22,313 bases of DNA from positions 1 through 22,313 of the IMG/VR virus record IMGVR_UViG_3300045975_000361. The stretch is one strand, 5' to 3'. This stretch comes from a virus. Below are positions 14,746-21,276 of the stretch, one piece after another. The notes below the pieces were generated by a model that saw only the letters and a program-made list of their open reading frames with translations, searched no databases and was not told the DNA's origin. Within the stretch, counting starts at the first letter, position 1, and every line of letters starts with the position of its first letter. A program made the translations under genes and the position numbers.

Positions 14746-17667
14746 TTGTTTGTAACTTCCAGCCGCGACGGAAAATTGGGGTTCCTTGCCCTCCAGCACC
14801 ACCACTGGAAGGACAAGGGCGGGGACGTGGACTGGAGAACGTGCATCATGGCCACGCGGGTGGTGAACCGCGACGACGACGACGCGACCGACACGACCGA
14901 CGCCGGGGAAGGCGGATACGACCTGGACCCGCGCGCCACCGGCGACGTGGTGAACGTCTTCGCCTGGCCGGGCTCGCTTGACCCGGCGCCCGCCGGCCGC
15001 GCGCTGGCGGGGTTCAGCTGGGCCTGGGCCGCGGTGGTGGCGAAGGAAAAGAAGAGCACGGCGCCCGACGCGAGCCCGAACAAGGATCCCGACCAGAGGC
15101 CGAACGACCTGGACGGACCGATCGAGAGCGACCCCCTTTCGCAGCTGGGGATTCACGCGGACGGCACGCCGGCGCCGTCCACGAAGAGCTCGAGCAGCGC
15201 CAGCTACCCGCCCTTGCAGAACGACCTGACCGACGACGCAGCCGCCGGCGGCCCCGAGGGCCAGCCGACCGACAAGCCCGCCTCCTTCCACCTGCTGCCC
15301 GTGCTGAACGACCGATGGGAGCCGGACACGTCGTACGATTCCGTGGAGGTCCTGGCCGCGGCCGACCAGGACGGGAACACCCTGGTGCCGAAGTACGCGA
15401 TCGGCACGCGCGGCATCCTGCTGGCCGGGAGCGACAACAACGCCCAATTCCCGCTGTTCTTCCCGTGCGACAACCGGCTGACCGCCCCCAACTTCGCCGG
15501 CGACCCCACCACCGGCACGCTGGTCGCGGACACCACGAGCGAAGCCAAGATCGACCCCGCGCGGACCGCCCACCTGCAAAGCATGATGCGGGTGATCAAA
15601 GGGCCGTACGCGCCCGAGCCCGACGTCATGAAGAGCTGGGGCGAGGCGGACGGCCTGACCGGGGACAACAACGTGCTGGCCTGGAACCTGGGCGGGAGCG
15701 CCGCTTTCGGCGGCGGATACGACCAGCTGACCGGCCTCGAGGACAGCTTCGCGGGGTGGGTCTGGATGACAGGCCCCGCCGCGTTCGAGGGCGGCGGACC
15801 CCACCTGTGCCGCGAGGAAGCGCACGGGCCCTTCGCCATGGGGTGCTGCGCCAACCACCGCCTGGCCGTCGACGGTGACGGGAACCCGATTTTCCCCCTT
15901 CACCAGCACCTGGGGACGCTGTGGACGTTCAACAACAGGTACGAGATCTCGGCCGACAACATCGACACCGGCTATAACGGGTTCGGCGCGACCGGGAGCG
16001 GCGCGGCCGGCGTCTGTGGGCCGATGATTTTCGAGGGCCCGGTGAAGCCGGCCGTGCGCGGGCCTTACGTGAACGTGGTCCACCTGCGCTTCGACGCCGG
16101 CGCGCGCCACGACTGGTTCGACAGCAACCGCCCCGGCGCCTGGCGCTGGCAGGCGGACAGCTACTTCACCGAGCCGGACCAGCCGGACACGCCGACACCG
16201 GGCCAGCCGCCCCCGCCGCCGCCGTGGGACCCGACCACCGGCCAGCCGCCGTACCCGGGCCGCCTTCCGCCCGAGGACCCCGACCCGGGAGACCCGGATT
16301 TTGGATTCATTCCCCAACCCGACATCTGGGACCCGATCCGCCGGCAGAAGCTGGGCCTTCCCCTCGAGGAGAATTACCCGCCGCTGGGGCCGACCGGGCC
16401 GATCAACACCCCCCCGCGCAACCCGCCGCCGGACGGTGGCGACCCGGGAGGGGGAGATTTCCCCTTCAAGGGCGAGGGCGGCGGCGACATCGTGCCCGGC
16501 GGGATCCCGCGCGACACCACGAGCCCCGGCTACCTGCGCGAACGCGGGTGGCTTTCGATCGCCTACACGGACGGGGTTCCCCCGACCATGACGCCGACCC
16601 AGGGCGGCGAGCGCGACCGCTTCGCCGCCACCGGGATCATGACGAGCTTCCCGGGGTTCCTCTTCCGCCCCCAGTATTTCAGCAACGGGGTGACGGATTA
16701 CCGCCACTGGATGGAGCCCGACCCCGCGCTGGTGAAGCTGTTCGACCGTACGGCGCCGGTGGTGCTGCGCATGGAGGCTTACGGCGCGCAGGGCGCGACC
16801 CCGGGCGGACCGTTCCTGACGACTTCGACGGGGATCGAGTACACCACCCTTCCCAGGACGCAGCGCTACCCGGGCGGAAGCGGACCCGGCGGCGTGGTGT
16901 ACCTGAGCGCCGACAGCGACATGAGCCTGATCGACCAGGACCTGGACCCGGGCTGGGTGGAAGCGAGCCCCGGCCACGTGCTGGCCGGCCCGAACGTGTA
17001 CTGGGGAGCCGGCCTGCCCAACCTGGCGGACGGCGGCGTGCTGCTGGGTTACCGGTGGGGCGCCGACCCGGACGGAAATCTGAGCTTCGATCGGGTGGAC
17101 GGGACCGGCGAGCTGGTCTTCTCGCTGATTCTGCCGCAGGCGGACGGCGCCGCCGGGGACGCGCTTCTGACGGACGGCGCCGGCCAGCTGTACTTCTCCA
17201 CGATCGTGCCCGGCGCCAGCATTGTGAACGCGCTGGGCCCCGTGGGGACGCCGGCCGACACCGCGCAACACACGCTTCTGAGCACGACGATTTCCGCCGG
17301 AACGATCACGGCGCCGAAAACCGAAATTCAGATTGAAGCCTGGGGGACCTTTGCGGCCAACGCGAACGTGAAAACGGTCGCGCTGCTGGTGGGCGGCGTG
17401 CCCCTGGTGACGAACGACGTCACGACCGCCCCCAACGGGCTGAGCTGGCGCCTTTCCGCCAAGGTGGTACAGACCGCTACCCCGAACACGCAGACGTGCT
17501 TCGCCTCTGGCATGGTGGGCGCGGGGCCGCAGACGACGCTGGTCGCGGCGCTGAACAACCCCACGGCCGCGCCGATCGTGGTCGCGGTGGCCGGCCAGAA
17601 CGGCACCGCGGCGGCCAACGACATCGTGGCCCAGGGCCTCGAGACGAGCATCGCGGAGGCCGCATGA
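14746..17667 (+). CDS. Large tail tip/fibre protein, 973 aa
   Basis: The start is TTG 14746 behind GAGG (14734-14737), five bases after the previous stop. This long protein has several parts: an N-terminal region with acidic linkers (residues 1-180), an ordered middle with several Cys (FFPCDN, HLCREEAHGPFAMGCCANH), and a strongly Pro-rich linker at about 480-600 (PPPPPPWDPTTGQPP and repeats). A Gly-rich section follows, and a C-terminal beta-sandwich domain from about 818 (PGASIVNALGPVGTPADTAQHTLLSTT onward) is of the type common in receptor-side fibre ends. It probably forms a central tip or side fibre attached to the hub. Its stop overlaps the next start as ATGA. Confidence 0.68.
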   Translation: MFVTSSRDGKLGFLALQHHHWKDKGGDVDWRTCIMATRVVNRDDDDATDTTDAGEGGYDLDPRATGDVVNVFAWPGSLDPAPAGRALAGFSWAWAAVVAKEKKSTAPDASPNKDPDQRPNDLDGPIESDPLSQLGIHADGTPAPSTKSSSSASYPPLQNDLTDDAAAGGPEGQPTDKPASFHLLPVLNDRWEPDTSYDSVEVLAAADQDGNTLVPKYAIGTRGILLAGSDNNAQFPLFFPCDNRLTAPNFAGDPTTGTLVADTTSEAKIDPARTAHLQSMMRVIKGPYAPEPDVMKSWGEADGLTGDNNVLAWNLGGSAAFGGGYDQLTGLEDSFAGWVWMTGPAAFEGGGPHLCREEAHGPFAMGCCANHRLAVDGDGNPIFPLHQHLGTLWTFNNRYEISADNIDTGYNGFGATGSGAAGVCGPMIFEGPVKPAVRGPYVNVVHLRFDAGARHDWFDSNRPGAWRWQADSYFTEPDQPDTPTPGQPPPPPPWDPTTGQPPYPGRLPPEDPDPGDPDFGFIPQPDIWDPIRRQKLGLPLEENYPPLGPTGPINTPPRNPPPDGGDPGGGDFPFKGEGGGDIVPGGIPRDTTSPGYLRERGWLSIAYTDGVPPTMTPTQGGERDRFAATGIMTSFPGFLFRPQYFSNGVTDYRHWMEPDPALVKLFDRTAPVVLRMEAYGAQGATPGGPFLTTSTGIEYTTLPRTQRYPGGSGPGGVVYLSADSDMSLIDQDLDPGWVEASPGHVLAGPNVYWGAGLPNLADGGVLLGYRWGADPDGNLSFDRVDGTGELVFSLILPQADGAAGDALLTDGAGQLYFSTIVPGASIVNALGPVGTPADTAQHTLLSTTISAGTITAPKTEIQIEAWGTFAANANVKTVALLVGGVPLVTNDVTTAPNGLSWRLSAKVVQTATPNTQTCFASGMVGAGPQTTLVAALNNPTAAPIVVAVAGQNGTAAANDIVAQGLETSIAEAA

Positions 17668-17888
17668 GCGTGATCATTTCTTACCTGCAAACGAACACGA
17701 ACAGCCAGCGCGCCGTGCGCTTTTTCCTTTGCACGACCGCCGCCGAGCTCCCCACCACGACGCCGGCCGCGGACGGGGACAAGGGATACGCGAAGGACAC
17801 GGATTCGCTGTACAGCTTCGACGGCACGAGCTGGAACCTCCACACCACCCAGGCCCAGGCGCGCACGCTGGGTTCCTTCAGGATTTAG
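17664..17888 (+). CDS. Small fibre accessory protein, 74 aa
   Basis: ATG 17664 overlaps the preceding stop as ATGA, which decides this start over in-frame sites inside the fibre gene. The 74 residues read as a short strand, a polar stretch (LQTNTNSQRAVRFFLC), a turn (TTTPAADGDKGYAKDTDSLY) and SFDGTSWN. The GDKGYAKDTDSLYSFDGTSW pattern is common in phage fibre and appendage domains, where a parameter-like segment describes a small knob. I do not recognise a named family. It probably assembles with the fibre proteins on either side. Confidence 0.65.
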   Translation: MSVIISYLQTNTNSQRAVRFFLCTTAAELPTTTPAADGDKGYAKDTDSLYSFDGTSWNLHTTQAQARTLGSFRI

Positions 17889-17891
17889 AAA

Positions 17892-18965
17892 ATGATCCTT
17901 GACCTGACCACCAGCAAACTTCAGGTCCTGCTGGCCGGCGCGATCACGACGAACCAGCTGCCGGTGACGGTGGACGCCGTGGACAGCACGGCCAACGGGT
18001 TCACCCCGGTGGCGACGTTCCAGAACACCAACAGCGGCAACCCGGTGGACATCCTGGCCGCGCCCGCCTCTGGCCACTACCGGAAGGTCAACGCGCTGAG
18101 CGTTTACAACGCGGACACCGTGGCCGCCACTGTGACGATCAGAAGGAACGACAACTCCACCACCTACGTGCTCATGGTGGTGACGCTGGCCGCCGGCGAA
18201 ACGCTTCACTTCACGGACACCCAGGGGTGGTTTGTGCTGGACGCCAGCGGCCAGAAAAAAACCACCATGACGATCCCTTCCGGCGTGTACATCGGACGCA
18301 GCTTCATCACGTACACGGACGGAGCTTCCCACACGTTCACCCAGAACCCGCTGACCCGGAGATTGCGCGCGATGGTGCAGGCTGGCGGCGCCGGCGGGGG
18401 CGGCGTCGACGGCACGGCCGGCACGAACGTCGCCGCGGCCGGTGGGGGCGGCGCCGGAGGCTACGCCGAGCGCGAGTACACCGCCGTGACCGCGGCCACC
18501 GTTTTCTCCGCGGTGGTGGGCGCGAAGGGCGCCGGTGGGACCGCCGGCGCCAACCCCGGAACCGCCGGTGGAGATTCGACTTTCACGGACGGCACCACGA
18601 TGGTGACGGCGAAAGGCGGGAACCCCGGCACCGGAGACACTGGGGACGGAACGACGAGCCACGTCGCCGGCGGCGCGGTTTCCACCGGAGCCACCAACGG
18701 CCAGGTGGATATTCCCGGAGAGGCGGGAGCGGATTCGCTGACGGTCACGAACATTTTCGGACTGAGCGGCCGCGGCGGCCACAGCGTCATGGGGAAGGGA
18801 GGATCCGGCCTTGTGCGCATCCAGGCCGACGCGGCCAGCACGGCGGGAACAAACGCGACCGGAAACGGAGCCGGCGGCGGCGGCGCGGCGTCCGGCGCAA
18901 GCGCCACGAACGTGGCCGGCGGCGACGGCACCAACGGCCTGATCATCGTTGAGGAATACACATAG
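17892..18965 (+). CDS. Glycine-rich tail fibre / adhesin, 357 aa
   Basis: ATG 17892 is four bases after the previous stop. Residues 1-125 form a beta-rich attachment domain with YRKVNALSVYNADTVAATVTIRRND, a GETLHFTDTQGWFVLDASGQ end and no signal peptide. From residue 126 the protein fits the phage glycine-rich domain family: it begins MTIPSGVYIGRSF, alternates GGAGGGG blocks with strands such as YTAVTAATVFSAVVGAKGAGG, and ends with GLIIVEEYT, the usual last strand of that family. Such domains form receptor-binding tips. It is a second glycine-rich appendage, but its ordered repeat style differs from the head-cluster one at 5800, which is richer in long poly-Gly runs. Confidence 0.75.
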   Translation: MILDLTTSKLQVLLAGAITTNQLPVTVDAVDSTANGFTPVATFQNTNSGNPVDILAAPASGHYRKVNALSVYNADTVAATVTIRRNDNSTTYVLMVVTLAAGETLHFTDTQGWFVLDASGQKKTTMTIPSGVYIGRSFITYTDGASHTFTQNPLTRRLRAMVQAGGAGGGGVDGTAGTNVAAAGGGGAGGYAEREYTAVTAATVFSAVVGAKGAGGTAGANPGTAGGDSTFTDGTTMVTAKGGNPGTGDTGDGTTSHVAGGAVSTGATNGQVDIPGEAGADSLTVTNIFGLSGRGGHSVMGKGGSGLVRIQADAASTAGTNATGNGAGGGGAASGASATNVAGGDGTNGLIIVEEYT

Positions 18966-18988
18966 GCGCGGACTTCGAGGGCGAACCG

Positions 18989-19471
18989 ATGGAAACAGCG
19001 AAACGGGACGACGCGGACACCGCGCTGCTGGATTACATGGACCTCAAGTACGGAGACGACAAAATGGCACCACACAGGCCTGACGGGGGAATGCCCACGC
19101 CGCCACCCGGCATGGCGCGATCGCCGGGAGACCTGGAACAGGAATGGCGGGATGGGGTCTGGGCCGCGCTACGCGACCTGAAGCGCGGAGTGGACACCCA
19201 GACGACGCAGATCACGCAACTTCTGATCGCCACCAGCGGGGCCGTCAAGGAAGTGGACTTGAACAAGGGCCTCCAGGCCGTGCGCGAGGAAATGTTCAAG
19301 GAGCTGAAGGCCGCGAAGGAAGCGAACGAAAAGGAAATGGAGCCGCGGGACCGACAGCTGCGCGAGCTTCACGATTTCAAGGTTAGGATCATGACCATTG
19401 TACTGGTGGGGAACGCCGCGCTTGTTATCCTTGGCGTCCTTGCCGGGCTGGGATTGCACTTCTGGAAGTAG
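18989..19471 (+). CDS. Tail-anchored coiled-coil membrane protein, holin-like candidate
   Basis: ATG 18989 follows GAGGG (18977-18981). The 160-residue product has a polar Pro-rich first third, a charged coiled coil (about residues 60-130, with LRDLKRGVDTQTTQITQLL and VREEMFKELKAAKEANEKEME), and one hydrophobic segment at about 135-158 (MTIVLVGNAALVILGVLAGLGLHF) at the very C-terminus. There is no signal peptide. This layout resembles XhlA-type phage membrane proteins that work with a holin, and it lies after the fibre genes where lysis genes usually sit. A virion-associated membrane protein is also possible. Only the coiled coil and membrane segment are seen directly. Confidence 0.62.
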   Translation: METAKRDDADTALLDYMDLKYGDDKMAPHRPDGGMPTPPPGMARSPGDLEQEWRDGVWAALRDLKRGVDTQTTQITQLLIATSGAVKEVDLNKGLQAVREEMFKELKAAKEANEKEMEPRDRQLRELHDFKVRIMTIVLVGNAALVILGVLAGLGLHFWK

Positions 19472-19582
19472 ACGGGAAAGAACGTGGCGGAAGCGACGGG
19501 CGGCCGAGCTGAGCCGGGGACGGTGGACATGGAGCCCACCGGGATTGCCGGCCAGGACCACCAGCCACGAGGAGTTTCTGCC

Positions 19583-20350
19583 ATGCCGCCGCTGCCACGC
19601 CGCTACGCCGCCGCCGTGCTTCTCATCCTGACCGCCCTGGTTTTCGCCGGGTGCGGCGCGCCCGAGACGCTGAAGGAAACCAACCGCCTGAACGCGGACG
19701 CCGCCCGACAACAGCAGGCCGACGCCGAAGCCATTGACCGACTGGCGACCGCCCTCGAGCAAGCGCAGCCGCAGGCCGCCGCGGACTTGCACGCCCTGGC
19801 GGCCGCGATTCGGACCGCCGGGAAGAACATTGAAGCCGGAAGCGCCGTGATCGAGCGTTACGAGGGCCCGCCCGCCAACCCCGTGCCGTACACCCCCACC
19901 GCGCACACCGCCACGATCGTGAAGGCCAACACCGACCTGGACCAACGAGAGAAGATCCAGCAAGGCATAGAAACGTTCTTCACCAAGACGCTGGGCTCGC
20001 TGGCGGACAAGGCCGTGCCAGGCGCCGGCGTGCTGATAACCGGGGTGGCCCTGTGGGCGCTGAACGCCTACCGGAAGATGAAAACGGCGTTCAAGACGGT
20101 GGCCAACAAGGTCGAGGACAACCCCGAGCTGAAGGGCCAAATTGCCCAGTACGCCAGCCACATCGGGGAAGCCGCGACGGTGAAGTGGGCCGTGGACAAG
20201 GTGGGGGTGAGCGGTGGCCCGCCTGCCGTGCCGGCTACAGGCCCGGCGGCGCCACCGGCCCCGCTGCCCCCCGTCGCCGCGGCCAGCCCTGCGCCTGCCG
20301 TGGCCCTGCTCGAGACTGGTCCAGCCGAGACGAAAACGCGTCCTGAGTGA
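19583..20350 (+). CDS. Lipoprotein with C-terminal Pro/Ala-rich tail, 255 aa
   Basis: The start ATG 19583 is chosen because GAGGAG (19569-19574) precedes it and it puts a classic lipoprotein signal at the N-terminus: positive residues, a hydrophobic core, and the lipobox LVFAGC with Cys at residue 24. A GTG at 19484 is in frame but would bury the signal. Mature residues are helical and Gln/Ala-rich, then a hydrophobic segment (GVLITGVALWALNAY, about residues 149-163) and a Pro/Ala-rich tail. It may act in lysis as a spanin-like outer-membrane partner, or change the host surface to exclude other phages. The neighbouring membrane protein has its segment at the C-terminus, not the N-terminus, so a standard spanin pair is not shown. 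Confidence 0.7.
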   Translation: MPPLPRRYAAAVLLILTALVFAGCGAPETLKETNRLNADAARQQQADAEAIDRLATALEQAQPQAAADLHALAAAIRTAGKNIEAGSAVIERYEGPPANPVPYTPTAHTATIVKANTDLDQREKIQQGIETFFTKTLGSLADKAVPGAGVLITGVALWALNAYRKMKTAFKTVANKVEDNPELKGQIAQYASHIGEAATVKWAVDKVGVSGGPPAVPATGPAAPPAPLPPVAAASPAPAVALLETGPAETKTRPE

Positions 20351-20416
20351 ACCTGCGCGCACGCCGGGGCGATGAACCGAACGCCCCGGACCGCGGATCC
20401 CGGGCCCCGCCAATGG

Positions 20417-20445
20417 ACCGGCCGAGACACCCTCGGCCGGTTTTT
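20417..20445 (+). terminator. Intrinsic terminator after the lipoprotein gene
   Basis: A perfect 10-bp stem (20417-20426 with 20432-20441) closes an ACACC loop and is followed by TTTT and C. It begins about 67 bases after the lipoprotein stop and probably ends the late transcription unit. Confidence 0.85.
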
Positions 20446-20448
20446 CTG

Positions 20449-20478
20449 TTGACACAGGGGAGCCCGGCGCGCCCTAAC
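20449..20478 (+). promoter_or_regulatory. Possible promoter of the RNA cassette
   Basis: A consensus TTGACA lies at 20449-20454, directly after the terminator T-tract. The best -10 match at a usual distance is weak (CCTAAC, 20473-20478, spacing 18). A promoter here would transcribe the tRNA-like genes up to the next terminator. The exact -35 match and the position are suggestive; the poor -10 keeps confidence low. Confidence 0.35.
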
Positions 20479-20606
20479 ACGCTTCCTTGGCCGAGTGGCC
20501 CATGCGCTTCCCCAAACGCGACACCGGGGGCGCGAAGGCCGCGGCCGTTCATTCCCGGGTCCAGAACCGCCTGGGAGGGCCCGCCGGCGCCCGCAAGCCG
20601 GCAAAC

Positions 20607-20677
20607 CGCGGGGTGGACCAGCAGCTGGTCACGGCCCTCATAAGGCCGCCACGAAGGTGCGATTCCTTCCCCCGCTA
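20607..20677 (+). tRNA. tRNA-Met (CAT), initiator-type features
   Basis: A cloverleaf can be drawn. The acceptor is CGCGGGG paired with CCCCGCT so that position 1 (C) and 72 (T) do not pair. T8 is present, and the D stem is GACC/GGTC with an A11:T24 pair. The anticodon stem is CGGCC/GGCCG with loop CTCATAA (CAT at 20639-20641). A four-base variable region and a T stem GAAGG/CCTTC follow. The unpaired 1-72 and the A11:T24 pair are hallmarks of bacterial initiator tRNA; the third hallmark, GGG:CCC in the anticodon stem, is replaced by GCC:GGC. Oddities are a seven-base D loop without the usual GG and G instead of T at position 55. CCA is not encoded. Elongator Met or Ile2 identity is possible. 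Confidence 0.7.
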
Positions 20678-20849
20678 TTCGACGGAACACGATTCTCGAC
20701 CGGGACGCTTGGCTGAACAGTTCGCCTTGCCCCGCCGGCGGATTTCGTGGCCACCGATTCGAAGGCCTTCGCCCTCTGGCCACATGGGGCGCGAGACGAG
20801 GGCCGGCGTCAGGGGCCATGATCCCCGGCCAGCGGGAGGGGATGGACAG

Positions 20850-20911
20850 CCGGCGGCGCGAGCCTTCGCGGGACGTAGCCGCCGGAGCGGGTTCGATTCC
20901 CGCCCCACCCA
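20850..20911 (+). ncRNA. Nested hairpin followed by an orphan TpsiC-like arm
   Basis: An 8-bp stem (20850-20857 with 20878-20885) encloses a smaller hairpin (20858-20861 with 20866-20869, loop GCCT). Directly after it stands a perfect T-arm-like element: GCGGG, loop TTCGATT, CCCGC (20887-20903), followed by CCCACCC and A. The 3' end looks like that of a tRNA, but no matching 5' acceptor with normal D and anticodon arms can be drawn upstream; GGGAGGG at 20834-20840 pairs except for one A/A. It may be a decayed tRNA or a tRNA-like small RNA. Confidence 0.35.
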
Positions 20912-20959
20912 TTGCCGGCACGACCCAGTGGGGCGACAGTTCCACCGGGAGGATCGGCC

Positions 20960-21033
20960 TTCCCCTTCGGCTAATTGGTATGCCAGCGGATAGCACCGGC
21001 CCGCGCGTCTGGGTTCGAATCCCAGAGGGGGAT
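20960..21033 (+). tRNA. tRNA-like gene with abnormal anticodon arm
   Basis: Most of a tRNA is present: acceptor TTCCCCT/AGGGGGA (one T/G wobble), T8, a D arm GGC/GCC with loop AATTGGTA containing the normal A14 and GG, A26, and a perfect T arm CTGGG-TTCGAAT-CCCAG. The 23 bases between A26 and the T arm do not make a standard anticodon arm. One fold gives a GCGG/CCGC stem with an oversized loop; another gives a five-pair stem with one A/C mismatch and loop AGCACCG, which would read as CAC (Val) but lacks T at position 33. The anticodon therefore cannot be assigned. CCA is not encoded. It could be a functional odd tRNA, a decoy, or a decaying gene. Confidence 0.55.
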
Positions 21034-21093
21034 TTAGAGAGAAAAACGAAGTGCCCGGGACGCGGGACGCCGCGACGAGCCCGGGGGGCCACG

Positions 21094-21131
21094 AACCGGC
21101 GCGCATTCCAGATCAGCGCGCCGGTTTTTTT
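21094..21131 (+). terminator. Intrinsic terminator closing the RNA cassette
   Basis: A perfect 10-bp stem (21095-21104 with 21116-21125) with an 11-base loop runs into seven T residues. It lies about 60 bases after the tRNA-like gene and isolates it from the promoter region that follows. Confidence 0.88.
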
Positions 21132-21154
21132 GTGAGAAAACGGAAGCCTCGACG

Positions 21155-21189
21155 TATGACGCGCTGCGTCAACCACTTACGGCGTCATA
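21155..21189 (+). promoter_or_regulatory. Operator-like repeats of TGACGC/GCGTCA
   Basis: TATGACGC (21155-21162) pairs as an inverted repeat with GCGTCA (21166-21171) across three bases, and with a second, longer copy GCGTCATA (21182-21189). Three half-sites within 35 bases upstream of a promoter are typical of a repressor or activator site that binds cooperatively. No regulator gene is adjacent; the RHH-like protein at 36-215 or a regulator outside the window could be the partner, which is inference. Confidence 0.5.
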
Positions 21190-21192
21190 GAT

Positions 21193-21246
21193 TGTGATCT
21201 ATTCACGCTTGACTATTGAGTATTGCCACAACTGTGGTAGTATAAG
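21193..21246 (+). promoter_or_regulatory. Promoter region with further inverted repeats for the small-gene operon
   Basis: This AT-rich stretch contrasts with the GC-rich surroundings. It holds GTGA-N5-TCAC (21194-21206), candidate -35 boxes TTGACT (21209-21214) and TTGAGT (21216-21221), and TAGTAT (21238-21243) 16 bases after the second one. A CCACA-AC-TGTGG palindrome (21226-21237) occupies the spacer right up to the -10 candidate, so a bound protein there would block polymerase. The first gene starts at 21277. Which hexamers are used cannot be decided from the sequence. Confidence 0.5.
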
Positions 21247-21276
21247 AGTACAACGAACGCAGCGGAGGACGACAAG

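Larger units (their letters stand above)
20351..21276 (+). other. Non-coding segment: RNA cassette and control region
   Basis: No convincing protein gene fills this stretch. It holds, in order: a terminator (20417-20445), a possible promoter (20449-20478), an initiator-type tRNA-Met (20607-20677), a long nested hairpin and an orphan TpsiC-like arm (20850-20911), a tRNA-like molecule (20960-21033), a second terminator (21094-21131), and an AT-rich control region with inverted repeats and a promoter (21155-21246). Open frames through it (20487-20993 on +, 20675-21106 on -) read the RNA genes and have no start signals, so I treat them as chance. Between 20480 and 20606, and again between 20678 and 20849, I see only GC-rich unassigned sequence. 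Confidence 0.75.

Noticed and set aside
12258-15083. 941-residue open frame on the minus strand
   Set aside because: It crosses three plus-strand genes and their junctions, has shadow-type composition, and has no ribosome binding site. The tail hub and fibre genes on the plus strand explain the DNA.
14716-17271. 851-residue open frame on the minus strand
   Set aside because: It is another high-GC shadow opposite the large tail tip gene, with Arg/Val/His-rich unpatterned sequence.
19484-19582. Longer N-terminus for the lipoprotein from GTG 19484
   Set aside because: It would put the lipoprotein signal 33 residues inside the protein, whereas ATG 19583 has a good ribosome binding site and places the signal at the N-terminus.
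20480-20580. Possible long-variable-arm tRNA (Ser or Leu type) from TTGGCCGAGTGGCC
   Set aside because: The D-box-like start looks promising, but no matching acceptor strands, anticodon arm or TTCRA T-arm could be paired in the following 100 bases.
20487-20993. Open frame on the plus strand through the RNA cassette
   Set aside because: It runs through the tRNA-Met and the T-arm element and yields the typical peptide of a translated tRNA (RSGFDSRP). Its TTG start has no ribosome binding site. The first part has high GC at third positions, so a short real gene there is not fully excluded.
20675-21106. Minus-strand open frame of 143 residues
   Set aside because: It is the antisense reading of the tRNA-like genes and their surroundings, a known source of false proteins, with no start signal.
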